Numbered from the stretch's first letter, positions 23,511 through 35,304 are shown. The stretch: 64,000 nucleotides of DNA from Heliocidaris erythrogramma (GCA_025617745.1 CM046870.1:11336410-11400409); one strand, 5' to 3'. The notes: generated by a model from the letters alone, not told the origin. Numbers and translations: made by a program.

Positions 23511-25305
23511 TTAGAGACTGAACGTATTTTTGAATACGAGAATGTTGTCTCCATCGGAAGCAAGGACTTTCCCTGATGACGTCATCATCACGCGAGATGA
23601 ATAAAGGTGATCAAGCCTATCATCTTCCTCCGTCAGTCTGGTTGATAGAGGGAATGATGCTACTCTTCTCTTCTTCATATCACCCCCACTCATCACCTGA
23701 TCAATCACACACGTCTTGCACTCATCGTCTGATGTCACGACATAGAGGTCGTCCGTCATAGGATCAATGCCGACATTCCAGATTACATCACTGTGAGGGA
23801 TTTCCCTGTGAGCACCCTCTCTGTCGATGATCAACACTCTGCGATCTAGTGGTAAGGGTTGAGCGATGATGTGACCTGATGACAGGACACCACGTATCAC
23901 TATATTCTTACCATCAGCTGGGTTGATGACGTATATCTTAGACTGACCCCACTCAGCAGCGATGATCATCCCATCCTGGTCAGCAGCAACATCCACTCAT
24001 GCGAGATCATGCGTCGTGTTTCTTGGTATTGTGACGTCATTGATCAGCTTCCACTGTCTGTCATACACACTGATGCATCCAGTCAAACTGTCTCCTGTAC
24101 AACCTCTGCGTGCATTACCGCATACTACCTTGCCATCATTCAGCAATGCACAGGACTTAACCCATGATGTATCACTACTGGTTATCACTCTCTGAGTGTG
24201 TTTAGTGTTCATATCGAACATGTATGTGTGTAAAGCACTTGATAGTACATCTGTGATGATCACATTGCATTCATCTATGCATCCTACAATGCGCGGGTAT
24301 GTGATTTTATCTCTGACATTGATTGTATCAATGAGCCTCCACTCCCCATCATACCCATCAATCCTCCCATTATACTTCTCCCTCCCAACACCCTTCACAA
24401 ACCTCACACATGATACAGTACGAGTGATTTCTTTCACCCCACCCTCATCTAGTGGCTTCTTTAGTTCATCAGTCACGGATGTGTTCACACGATGCCCGTC
24501 TTTGACGACATTTGTATCGTTCACGAGAACCGTGTCTAGTGTCTGTATTGTATTCTCTGTGCTTTTCGTGTCATCTTTCCATGATTTCTCCAACTCACCA
24601 ATCTTTCTATCGACCTCTTCAGCGATGTTTTGAATGTCCGCATAAAGATCGCGTTGTTTATTGTCTATGGGGTCTCGTCTTTTCTCTGCATCTGTGTGGT
24701 TAAGTTCAAGTCGCTTCTCTCTCTCATCATTGTTCTTTTGAATCTCATCATTCATCCTTCGAATCTCCTCTTGCAGTTTTTCGATCTTCTTCTTTAGTTT
24801 TGTATTCTTCTCATCAATCTCCTGATTGATTTCGACAGCATCTTCTTTTTCTCTGTCTTTGTCTAGTTTCATAGCCTCACGTATTACCACATCAACTTCA
24901 TCTTTTACGGCTTGTAGGTGGGTGTCACTGTCTTTTCTACTCTGAAGAAACCGATGTCCATAATCTCGACATGATTGCAACTTTTCCATCGCCCTTTTCT
25001 TCAAAATATTGAGCTTTGCTTTATTTTCCATGATAGCGCCCTCTATATCTTGCCGCTCGCAAGGCTTATCATGATGATCTATCATTGCGCAAGAGTAACA
25101 TAAAGCTACGCCATGTGTTTTACAATACAGTTTGATTTCTTCATCGTGTATTTCACAATATAGATTTGGTCTACCCTTTCTTGCTTTCCCTATGCATCCC
25201 TCGTTGGAAGCGCAGTCCGTGCAGAGCTTCTTCTTCTCCTTCACGTAGTACGTTACATCTGTGGTCGCCTTACAGTCTTCTCCTTGACAGATGCCTTCTG
25301 CCGAG
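23511..25305 (-). pseudogene. TRIM-like gene: two B-boxes, coiled coil, propeller; RING missing, one in-frame TGA
   Basis: The long frame 25385-23997 and the frame 23996-23511 are the same frame split by one TGA (23999-23997). Numbering from the ORF start at 25385: B-box 1 about residues 33-64 (C33, C38, C55, C58), B-box 2 about 77-105 (C77xxH80, C88, C96xxC99, H104 H105), coiled coil about 118-265 rich in E/K, then about 360 residues of strand-rich sequence typical of the six-blade propeller region of echinoderm TRIM-like proteins. Such proteins are usually E3 ligases, but the RING expected before B-box 1 is absent. The first 27 or so residues come from the tail of a LINE inserted at 25305-25934. 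The TGA could be CGA to TGA. If real, both changes make this a pseudogene or an adaptor-like remnant. An acceptor-like cggcag just before the B-box (near 25301) leaves open a spliced RING exon upstream. Confidence 0.8.
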
Positions 25306-25934
25306 TTGATTGATTTTGATTGATTGATTGATTTTATTTGCCAAGCATTCAGAACATAATAAATTTGTACATAGTAGAATAACAAATTAGCAAGCTTGAA
25401 CAGGATAACCCACGAAAGCTCGAAAGCTTATTTCCAGTGGGGTCCTCTTGTATGAATAAAATAATTATTGAGTTAGAACATATTTATAAATATTTACACG
25501 TTGAGGAATAAATAAGGAAAATAAATCATAAAAATAATAGTGATAAATATATACAAAGTTAGAATGAGAGGAAAAGAAAGAAAAGAGCAGGAAGGAAAAA
25601 GAAGGAAAAAGAGGCGATCACGAAGTTAGAAGAGGAAAAAAAAAAAAAAAAATACGTTAAATCTTTCATCATGTTAAAACTAGATAAATATATACAATAA
25701 ACAGCATATTAACCTGCATGTGAAAAGAAACTGGTCCGTATTCAGGATATTTTACCTAGATGTAACATAATCATTTGCTTCTTCTCTCTGACTCTCTAGT
25801 GAAAGATATTCTTTCAATTTCCTCTTAAAATTAACAAAGTTATCTATTCCTTTTATGTCATTAGGCAGAGAATTCCAATGCTTTATGGCAGTATAATAAA
25901 ACGAATTACCAACCGAGTTGAATTCACACGCCAT
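25305..25934 (-). mobile_element. 5'-truncated CR1/L2-like LINE with (ATCA)n tail
   Basis: The minus-strand frame 25934-25752 ends in a typical LINE C-terminus: GNSFYYTAIKHWNSLPNDIK followed by FKRKLKEYL. The 3' UTR follows and ends in AATAAAATCAATCAATCA-type repeats at about 25310-25345. Such short-repeat tails mark CR1/L2-type elements. It lies immediately 5' of the TRIM-like B-box, on the same strand. Confidence 0.8.
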
Positions 25935-26432
25935 GCTGATGAGCTATCGCGCTTCACGTGGGATGGGGAAATCTCGCCCTCCCTGCACCCACCCCCTGGG
26001 GAGCACCCTTTACGTGCTCATCACCAATTTCGTAATCTTCGCGTGCTCACAACCGCCCCCTAAAATGAAATCCTGGCTGTGTGGTTGGATCCTTTACCTC
26101 TGACCCCCCCCCCCCCCCCCCCCTCATTGAAAACGCCTGTGATCAAGGCATACATTAATCCACTTCACTTTATGTAGAAAGGCATGGGTTATGCTATCGT
26201 TATCCGTTCCGTTGGATTAGGCCTTTATTCTACGTTTTCTTTCTTTTTTCAAATGATTACAAGCAACAAAAAAAAACAAAAAAAAAAACCAAACAAAAAC
26301 AAAAACAAACAAACAAATCCCGCTTTAAGACTACTAAAATTCATCTTATACGAAAACCGAAAGCTATATTGCATTTTTCTTTTTAGGCTGAACGTCTTAT
26401 AACGAAACGTCGTATAACAGGTAGCAAAATAA
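25935..26432. other. No gene; poly(C) run
   Basis: C run near 26105-26122 and an A-rich AAAC-type stretch near 26268-26317. Nothing coding is supported. Confidence 0.45.
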
Positions 26433-26860
26433 AATAGTCCGTTGCCAAGTGGTAAAAAAAATAGCATGTTTTGTAAATTTTGTGAGGATTTTTGTAAACA
26501 CACGTTTTTTTAGAAAGATAATGCCATGAATGAAACTATAAGCGTTGTTTCCAAATTTTAAATTTGGTCTAAAGTTACTTTTCAGGTATTTTTAGAATGC
26601 ATAAGGATATGAATTTCAACTGTTTCCATAAAAATGATATTAGAGATGACTTTCATGAAAAAAAAATAATGCAGAACAAATTATATCAAATAATTATAGG
26701 CTTTTATTCATGTCTTATTTCATACGCCCTCTACGATAATGATCAAACATTATCTTATGCTCTAAGGACTGTTTCCTACAGTGTTGAACATCAAATCGTA
26801 TATTAGTGACCATTAATAGATCAGTGGCATAATTCATTAAATTATATACTTTATATACAA
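26433..26860 (+). repeat. Long inverted repeat, left copy
   Basis: Reverse complement of 30570-31068. Shared blocks include GTTACTTTTCAGGTATTTTT, AGATGACTTTC, ATAATGCAG, GGCTTTTATTCAT and TAGTCCRTTGYCAARTGGT. The arms are diverged (indels throughout), so the pair is old or they are two separate insertions. Confidence 0.75.
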
Positions 26861-27715
26861 AAAACACCTTCTTAAAGGTTTACTAAATTAGAGAGAAAAT
26901 GGGTGCTCTTTCCATGTAGTTTTGCCTTCTAATCACGAATCTGCCAATCCATTGTCCAAATTATGTCTCGTTTTGGCGAAAAAGGGGGAAAAGTAGAGGT
27001 TTTGGGACCGTTCCTTAAAACTCGTGAGCTGATTGGCTAACCCCCAAGTGACGTATGAAAAGTAAGAGGCACAAGATCTGCAGGCTGCAGCATATAATAC
27101 TGTACACAGAATGCGGTATTTGACCCCTCTGTTCAATGGACAATTTATGAAAAAAGGAAATTAATCAATATAATCTTAGGAGTGAATAATCATTAGCAAT
27201 ATATTTTCTACAAGATCAGAAAACGCTTTTGCCCAAATATACAGCTCTTGTTTTGTTTTTAGCTTTTCTTTTGAACAATGTTCTCATCCATCTGAGCTTG
27301 CCGAACGAAAGTTTTGCATTGGTCATAAATGCGTGCACAGCCGTTTTATGCGTCTGTATATTATGTACAATGTCCTACACATCTTTAGTACGGCAGTGAC
27401 TATGTTCCCCTCGTACATAGCGACTTGTGAACGCTTTTGTTTTGTTTATTTCACACGGCTTTTTTTTTTTACTTCGCTTTACATAGTACGTTAGTACTGA
27501 CTTAGATTTTGGCTGAATTCGAGTAACTTATATTGAGAGAGGAAAAGTGCCCGCGATTCCGAGTTGGAGGACTTTTCTGAGCCATCTCCACGAAGTCTGA
27601 TTTATCAAATGATTTATCAGACACCGAAGGCAAAGAAGCTCGAGTGGCAAGGGGAAATTCGGCCATATTATATGTTTGAACCCCTCGCAGAATACGGTGA
27701 AGGGCCGTGGGTGAA

Positions 27716-27759
27716 GTAACTCCAGGGAGCTCCAACGCGTTGGAGCTCCCTGGAGTTAC
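27716..27759. repeat. Perfect 44-bp palindrome
   Basis: The 22-nt half starting GTAACTCCAGGGAGCTCC is followed directly by its exact reverse complement, with no loop. Bracketed by GGGTGAAG at 27709-27716 and 27760-27767. Confidence 0.97.
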
Positions 27760-27766
27760 GGGTGAA

Positions 27767-27840
27767 GTAGACCGAAAATTCTGTCTCTCGTTCGTTAGGT
27801 CGTCTTAGCTAACGAACGAGAGACAGAATTTTCGGTCTAC
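27767..27840. repeat. Perfect hairpin, 31-bp arms, 12-nt loop
   Basis: Arms 27767-27797 and 27810-27840 are exact reverse complements (starting GTAGACCGAAAATTCTG). Bracketed by GGGTGAAG at 27760-27767 and 27841-27848. Confidence 0.97.
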
Positions 27841-28409
27841 GGGTGAAGCTGCTGCAGCTGCTGTCGTTGAAAAACAGATTGGAAGACTAGACTCCAAGTC
27901 TGATCGTTGGTATAGCTGAATCTTTTAGCTAGCTTATCCTTCTCTTCTTGTCAAATTCTGAATACAGGCCAGGATCCTCAAATCATCTTCAGCAAAGTGA
28001 TCGCTGCAGATTGTACTCCACTCACTTGGCCGGCCCTTGCCACTCTGCCCGCGTGAGCTTTACCTTTGCGACCCCCAATTTCCGTAGATTTTCATCTTTA
28101 GGAAAATGATGTAGGCTTACACCATCTTTAGGTGTCTTGCTACAGCCCGCAACTATACACCGATTAGGCATTATTGATGAAACGGTGTCCCAAAATCAAA
28201 GTTATTGTGAGGAATTAAACACACGAAAATACGCAATGCAAATGGTCGATGCGGTGAATATCATGCTCGGCACCGGGCTGGGCCTGCCGGGGGCCTCCGG
28301 GCGCGCACGGTATAGGTTAGTGGAATATTTTCCCTTACTTTTCATGCGTCACAGATCACGTGATCACGATGTCGCTTCGATGAGTTTTTTTGAGGGGCGG
28401 GGCTTATGA

Positions 28410-29990
28410 CTGTGTAAATCAGCAAAATTGTACTTTTCAAATGATTATAAAATATGACTGAATGCATAAAAAATTGTGTGATGGATATTTTTTGGCTCCT
28501 GATGACACGTTCCTACGAAAAATGGGCAATTATTTTTTTATTTTAGTGACCCTTTAATCAATACTGTTAGAGAAAAAAATCTGGTATAATTAACCATTTA
28601 TTAAGGCATTAAATTAAATTTGAAATTAAGCAGAGGCTTTGTACAATCACTCATTTACGGTCACCTGCACATTACCCTTCAATTCATATTCATCCTTCTT
28701 TCTATTCTCTTTCTTTTATTTTCTTCTTTCATTTCCTATCCCGAGGCCGTCATCATTTCAAGCTTATGCTTAAGATGTCGGTCTCCTGCATCATTTCACT
28801 CTCCTTAGCATAGAATCGCCTCACTATTCTTGTTATTATTATATCTTATTTTATTAAACGATCAAGTAGATTTTTATTTGTCAAAAGTAATTATATCATG
28901 TTCATTACATAGATTATGTATATTATCCTATTATGATTCTGAATATACTTTACTTTGTACTTATGAAAAATGCAGAAATAAAGCAGTGCGAAAAAAAAAC
29001 GTCTTGGCACAGGGATTGACAGTCAAAGTCAACAGTGGTATCATAATAGAAGGAATCAACAGAGGAGGTATGGTTGTCATAAGTTTGAGATAAACATCAG
29101 TTCCTCCATTCTTGGATGCAATCTTTGAACTTAGGTTGATAATTTCTTTAGTATCTCACAAAGCTGTGAAATTTACAATTCCTACGCAAGTGATTATATT
29201 CAAGTGGGCATATTTTCTTGTAAAGCAAATTGAGAATCATACTGTTGATTCATACTGTTATCAGAATTCCCTTTCTCCATCTTGCTAAACGATCTCTCTC
29301 TCTTTCTTTCTTCTTCTTCTTCTTCTTCTATTTCTCTTCTTCATCAATGTCCTCTCTAAATGCCCATATGAATGATCTACAACCATTTATTCTTATCAAG
29401 AGTTAAGTTTTTGTATCATATTGATAATGATTATTTCCATTTGAAAGTCTTTACAGAGGAATGGATGTTAATTTTAGATTATATAGAAATGATGGAAGCC
29501 CTAACCGAAACTAGCCTCTTGTCGAGGCCCTGGCGCTGTTGAAATCCTTGGCGATATGGAGGCAAAATTTCTGGCGAGCAAAGCGAGCCAGAAAGACCGA
29601 GGCGCTTGCGCCGAGGGCCTCTTGACACCCGACCTGAATTATATATTCATGAGGCACGATTTCCTACTGAATTATGCATGAAAACGTGAGTAGTTAGATA
29701 ACCGCGGCGATCGCCCAGCAAATTGGCCAATGAAATCTCAAGGATTTCTTACTTCAGTGCTGGACTAGTCTATTTTTTTTTTGGGGGGGGGGGGATTACG
29801 TAAATCTCTTGCTCAAAATACATTCACAGACAAGCACATTATGAAGAATTCGATCTCTAGCTTACAAACCATGGTAATTTGAAATAAGACAAATGTACAT
29901 ATTTCTCAAGAGATCATCATATATTTACAAATAATGAAGAATGGGCAATAAAAGTCACCGTTCAACAATAGATGCATCTCCATCAATTCT
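28410..29990. other. Spacer between THAP and helicase exon
   Basis: AT-rich sequence with a (TTC)n run near 29310, GC-rich blocks near 29510-29640 with short inverted pieces (CGAGGCCCTGGCGC / GCGCCGAGGGCCTC), and a G run near 29780. Possible introns of the flanking genes; no exon was recognised. Confidence 0.4.
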
Positions 29991-30077
29991 GATGTAACCA
30001 AGGAGTTACCAGCAACTTCACTGCCCGGCAAGGCCCGGGGGATCCGCCTGGCGCTTGGCCTAGGCCCTCGCGAATTA

Positions 30078-30326
30078 TTAGTAAGCAGCAGTGTCACTCT
30101 GCATCACTGGCCCACGGAGGTCAGCACAGAGCGGTAGCGCGTGAAAAATAACACTTTTTCCATAGCCAGTAGGCAGATTCACAAAAACATCTTGTCCTTT
30201 AAGTGCAGATTTGATTGCATCAACTTGCAAATCTTTGAATCTGTCAATCTTCAACATTCTAGCGGCATATTCTAAGCTCTTACAAATATCGCCATCACTC
30301 GTCGTGGAAGAAACGTTGAACGCCAT
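30078..30326 (-). CDS. First exon of RecQ-like DNA helicase (partial)
   Basis: Starts at ATG 30326-30324 in a favourable context (CCAAAATGG). Encodes about 82 residues. LEYAARMLKIDRFKDLQVDAI is the usual RecQ lead-in, and VNLPTGYGKSVIFHALPL is helicase motif I (the Walker A ATP-binding loop, G-Y-G-K-S) with the Q-like motif ahead of it. The family match runs out after ALPLCADLRG; the last residues to the stop at 30078 look like intron or foreign GC-rich sequence (a CCCGGGGGATCC-type block follows). Later helicase motifs (DEAH and beyond) were not found in the window. RecQ-like fragments are common as multi-copy genes in marine invertebrates. It lies inside the same long inverted repeats as the THAP gene. 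Confidence 0.75.
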   Translation of the reverse strand: MAFNVSSTTSDGDICKSLEYAARMLKIDRFKDLQVDAIKSALKGQDVFVNLPTGYGKSVIFHALPLCADLRGPVMQSDTAAY

Positions 30327-30569
30327 TTTGGGCTGCGATTAATTAATATGTAAGAAATAGCCTGCAGTCGATAATAATAATAATTTTAATAACAAAAATA
30401 CTGAGAGAAAAAAATAAAACTTTGAAGAAGAGAAATGTTGGTGTAAGTGTGGATCGTGTTTGTATAGCATTCTTCTAGTGATAACTTTTGATTTTGACTG
30501 TCACTCAATGTGCCAACATAGTTTCAAATAAATAATGAAATTATTATTATATTACATAATATTTTATTA

Positions 30570-31068
30570 TATTTTATCATATTGTCTAACATTGTAATGA
30601 ATACTATGCCACTAATTTATTATATATATATATATTTTTACTGATATGATTTAATGTAAGTACACTGCATCGATCTCTACCACGTACACTGTCGATGTCG
30701 GAAACGGTCTTAGAGCAGGAGACAATGTATCATAATTATCGTAGAGGAAATATAAAATAAGATATGAATAAAAGCCTTTATTTTTTTATATATTTATATT
30801 TTTTCTGCATTATTTTCTTTACGAAAGTCATCTATAATGTCATTTCTTTACAAACAGTGAGAATTCATATCCGTATTGCAATTAAGGGTATTAAACAAAA
30901 CAAAAAATCGAAAATCATAAATTTGACCAAAATCAGCATTCTAAAAATACCTGAAAAGTAACTTTGAACACTTTGGAAACAACGTTTATATTTTTATTCA
31001 TGACATTAATATGTTTCTAAAAATGTATGTTTCCCATGGTCGACCATTTGACAATGGACTAAAAAACT
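30570..31068 (-). repeat. Long inverted repeat, right copy
   Basis: Reverse complement of 26433-26860, over about 430-500 bp with indels. The helicase exon starts about 240 bp inside it. Confidence 0.75.
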
Positions 31069-31084
31069 TGATCTAAAGAATAAA

Positions 31085-32045
31085 GCACCCATAATAGTCT
31101 GAACGTCGTATCGTACGAAAACCTATTACTGGGCGGTCTCATTATTGTCTGTGCGTGCTGATTATGACCAATCAGCTGTAATGTTTCTACGCTCTCCAGC
31201 GCTGCCCTTGACGTAACCTGATATTCAAGTATAGTGTCAGCCCCTCAACCAAACTATTTGCTTTATACGATGCTTCTTTACATCATGATACTTCTTTTTT
31301 CAAGTGTGTACTGCGTTTTTTTATACGACTTTCGTATAACTACCCTGAAGTCTAAACAGGCTATAACCTTTATCTTTATATGACGGGCAGCGAAATAAAA
31401 CTCAATTTAAAGAATCATTACCCATATAGTCTAAACGTCGTATCGTACGAAAACCGTATAACGAGGCGGGTCTTATCATGTGTGCCCGCTGATTATCACC
31501 AATTAGTAATGTTTGTATGCTCTCCAGCGCTGCCCTTGACGTAACCTGATACTGCAAGTGTCGTGTCACCAAACTAGTTTTTTTTTATACGATATTTCTT
31601 TGGTGTCTGCTCGCTATTTCTAAGAACCGCTATTTATAAACGACCGTTATTCATTTAGTCACAAGTTATAGATAGCAGTCCTTATGAATGGCGGTCCTTA
31701 TGAATAACGAGGTAATTTACTATCTATAAGGAACGCTATTTATAAAGGACCGCTATTCATTTAGTCACGCATTATGGATAGCGGTCATTATGACTAGCGG
31801 TCCTTATGACTTGCGAGGTAATTTGTCTATGGTTTACTCGCTATTCATAAGGACCGCTATTTATAAAGGACCGCTATTCATTTACATTTTGTCACGCGTT
31901 ATGGATAGCAGTCCTTATGAATAGCGGTCATTATGACTAGCGAGGTTACCCCGTTTCTTTACATGATACTGTTTTTTTCAAGTGTGTACTGCGTTTCTTC
32001 ATACGACTTTCGTATAACTTTCCTGAAGTCTTAATAGGCTATTAA
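31085..32045 (+). repeat. Tandem duplication R1/R2, R2 interrupted
   Basis: R1 (31085-31380) and R2 (31425-31600 plus 31955-32045) share CGTCGTATCGTACGAAAACC, CCTTGACGTAACCTGATA, TTCAAGTGTGTACTGCGTTT and ATACGACTTTCGTATAACT. R2 is split by the foldback block below. No coding is seen. Confidence 0.75.
31601..31954. repeat. Foldback minisatellite inserted in R2
   Basis: About three units of roughly 110-125 bp. Each contains GGACCGCTATTCAT and its reverse complement ATGAATAGCGGTCC, so adjacent motifs can pair. The edges are loosely inverted (TGCTCGCTATT on the left, ACTAGCGAGGTTACC on the right), and the block interrupts repeat R2 where R1 is continuous, as expected for an inserted element. Confidence 0.7.
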
Positions 32046-32049
32046 TTAC

Positions 32050-33333
32050 CTTCATCTGCAGCGCATGCTCAGTCTACCTTCCCAACGCCACACTCCGTGA
32101 TGAACACATGGACCTTTCTGCATAGAAACTGTAAAGTCCTAATCTAGATGCTATAGGACTGCAAAGTAAATCTGAAAGCTGAAAGTTTGCAATATGATCG
32201 CAACAATCTTGATCATGAGTGGCAGAAGAATCCACAATCATGATATCTTACATGGCTTTTCAACAAGCACCTAGGCCTATAGACATCAATTTTTGAAACT
32301 TCTAAGAAAGATACTGTGTTATGGGTTTTTAGTTCTCGGATAGTAGTATACTATCCAGTATACTCCGTTAGGAAGATCACCATGCTTTCGTGTCGAGCAC
32401 CCCTCATCAGCAATAATATTATTTGTAGTATCTGAACAATTAAAAGGAAATGCATCATCGTATTACACTATCAGATGTTTATTCCTACAGGGCTGTGCTA
32501 TTTCTCAAATAGCCGATTTTGCCTACTTGGACATCCATATGAGTGAGACTTTGATGTATCCCGGAGAATAATATGCTAACGCTTTCTCTTTACTTAATGT
32601 ACAAGAACAAATATGTAACATCTGCAGAATCTCAGTAACAATCGCTCTGGTTCTAACAAAGATCATTACCGGCAATACAAGCCAAGTGATAGTCCAATAG
32701 ACCTGTTCACAAAGTTCTTGAAATGTATGGATGTTTCTTTCCTGAGGACCTAGTAACGAGGTATTCCATTAACCTGTTATTAATGATTGATCTACAATAC
32801 TTGGAATCCAGTTTGCATACATTACTTGTTGCTATGTCTGACAAGCCTCTGACAACCTTCCAGGTTGTCAAGACACAACCTTTGTTTTAAAAGTATGCAT
32901 AAAATTTGATTATATTTGTGAACAGGTCTACTGTCAAGTGCATTACTACATCATCAGGAAACAGCGCAGCAAGACTGTCACCGGACGTCAGTGATGTGCA
33001 TAGGTGCTCTGGGCATCCTGAAGCACCTCGATTCTTACGACGAATACATTTTTAGTAATATATAATTCAATGGTTTGCATTATACCAAAACGTAAAGAAA
33101 CTAAACTGAGAAGATTTGAAGGGACACAATTTTGAACACAAATACTATTCTCTGAGTCCTGATAGTGAACTAAAATGACAGATATTTGAATTTGACCTTA
33201 AGTTTGTGCCCGAGGGGTAAGATTAAACTTTGACCTAACCTTCAGATCGTGAACTCGACTTGAATTGAAATTATAACATCTTGAAGGCATTCGGCACCAC
33301 ATATCCGTCAAAGACAACTCATATCTAAACAAA
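32050..33333. other. No gene recognised
   Basis: AT-rich sequence without clear ORFs, repeats or RNA genes. Confidence 0.4.
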
Positions 33334-33337
33334 GTAC

Positions 33338-34638
33338 TGTAACGATCCTCGTAATTACAGACTAAGGTTCTAATTCTTAAGCCTATTTTTGTAATATATT
33401 TGTCTCTTTACGGCTACTGTATTTAACACTTTAACACTTTCACACGATAAATTGCTGCTCGTGATCTTTGCTCAAAAATCATCACCAGGTCAGGATGCCG
33501 AACAAGGTTCGTAGAATTATTCTCTAATATTGTGTTGAAAGAAGCTGGAACTACCAACGACCATTCTCCGTTGCTGTAGGCTTCAGCATAATAATAATAA
33601 TAATAATAACAATGCGAATTCAATTGTTTACAAAACGCTAAATTACGCGCAGTACTTCGACGCGAATTTCAGCGCTTTTGGAATGTAAGATCCTTGGTCG
33701 CGAATTTCAGGCTTATTAGCATACAGCGCAGCGATCCTTAGATTTTGATCTAAGATGTTTTTCTTTCATTCTTTCTAATTTATATAACATAAAAAAGGAA
33801 TGAATTACTGTTTATGCAATGCAAATTATATATGTCCAATGCAACCGATATTCCGTTTGGGTATTTGTAATGAATTGGTTGCACAATAAGCAATTTAATC
33901 TCGTGGTTTTATAAATTTGTGTCGTCTCACGGATTCACCGAGCGAGCATCAAGAGAATGCACACAGATCTTGCGAGGGCGGATTTTTGTGATTGTTTTTG
34001 GTTTCAAACACACTAATAAGATTCGGATTGTGAAATGATTTATATCACTTCATGCAAAATGTAACACTCCTCCAGATTGGTATAGTCTATTTTTGGATAA
34101 GAATTTCGTTTATTGGAAATAAGGAAATTTGTTGGCAATCTAGCACAAATTGAAATTGCGTACATTCCGCGCCGATGTGTGTGAGCGCTCTTGGTCGCTT
34201 CGCGTCGGCTTTCCCCGACGTCCGCAATATGTTGATAAATAGGTATAAAGTTGCGTGTCGGAGGGAGGGCTTTTGGCAGAGCGACTTGGGGAGTCAGAAG
34301 ACGTACAGTGGGCTTTGCTGTACTCGCCTAAGACGAAGAGGAATGATGTCCAAGGTATGAGATGCTGGATTAACAAAGAAGTAGATGCTGGAAATGAATT
34401 GATGCTACCCTGCCTTGGTCTACATTGATTATGAAAGAATCGATGATAATTTAAATTTCCAAGTACCCCCCCCCCCCCCTTGCCCTTACAAAATCGTATA
34501 GCTAATATGTTAATTGTAATATAAATTAATTTCAGTTATGTCTTTATAAATTACTGAATTATAATTAATTAGATTAAATATTTAATACCAGTTGTGTCTT
34601 ATAAATGACTGGAAACATAAGTACTTGACATTGTAACA
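33338..34638 (+). repeat. Putative LTR, left arm
   Basis: Begins TGTAACG and ends TTGTAACA, with TGG (34640) one base later as a candidate primer-binding site. TATAAAG near 34242 could be its promoter. AATAAA motifs lie beyond the proposed end, so the LTR boundary is uncertain. Confidence 0.45.
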
Positions 34639-35304
34639 GTGGCGATAATTGATTTGATGTATTTGTAAAATTTATAAATAAACGTTGACCATTTTTCTTT
34701 TGTCTGGAAACTTAAATCTGAGTCAATAAACAATTGTGTTCTTATTCCTGTTTACCTCTACCATATAGTCATATATTTTGATGAAAAGAACCGTTAGATA
34801 ATTGGCCGCCCTTCCTTTTCGAATATATTTGATTTAATAAACCTTTTGGACCGCTCGGAAACAAATTAAAGAAAATTAATATAAAATGTCATCTGACCAA
34901 GAAATTCAGATTCCAAAGCCCGACGTAGAGGTCGGTGGTGAAGGTGAGGGCCGCCACAAAATTTCCCACTCCTGACACCAATTTTGTGGCGGCCCTCACC
35001 TTCACCACCGACCTCTACGTCGGGCTTTGGAATCTGAATTTCTTGGTCAGATGACATTTTATATTAATTTTCTTTAATTTGTTTCCGAGCGGTCCAAAAG
35101 GTTTATTAAATCAAATATATTCGAAAAGGAAGGGCGGCCAATTATCTAACGGTTCTTTTCATCAAAATATATGACTATATGGTAGAGGTAAACAGGAATA
35201 AGAACACAATTGTTTATTGACTCAGATTTAAGTTTCCAGACAAAAGAAAAATGGTCAACGTTTATTTATAAATTTTACAAATACATCAAATCAATTATCG
35301 CCAC

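Larger units (their letters stand above)
27502..28171 (-). pseudogene. THAP-domain gene, frameshifted and carrying hairpins
   Basis: From ATG 28171-28169 the minus strand reads MPNRCIVAGCSKTPKDGVSL then HHFPKDENLRKLGVAKVKL up to TGA at 28024-28022. One base over, the domain resumes as SEWSTICSDHFAEDDL and ends at TAA 27936-27934. C5, C10, C and H of ICSDHF form the THAP C2CH zinc motif, with the FP and HF signature pairs, so a one-base frameshift near 28026 breaks the domain. THAP proteins bind DNA; many descend from transposases. Below it, after an acceptor-like aaaagattcag near 27919, a further frame (YQRSDLESSLPICFSTT, then SPTALHRILRGVQTYNMAEF... to 27502) looks coding and is split by the hairpins at 27716-27840. 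The upstream flank (28330-28410) has GCCCCGCCCC and ATCACGTGATC, promoter-like. A good donor (GCAAAG|GTAAAG) inside the domain is an alternative explanation for the frame break. Confidence 0.65.

Noticed and set aside
23997..23999. Selenocysteine or programmed readthrough at the TRIM TGA
   Set aside because: No reason in this family to expect either; a C-to-T change from CGA is simpler.
24196..24633. 145-codon plus-strand ORF
   Set aside because: It is the antisense shadow of the TRIM coding region.
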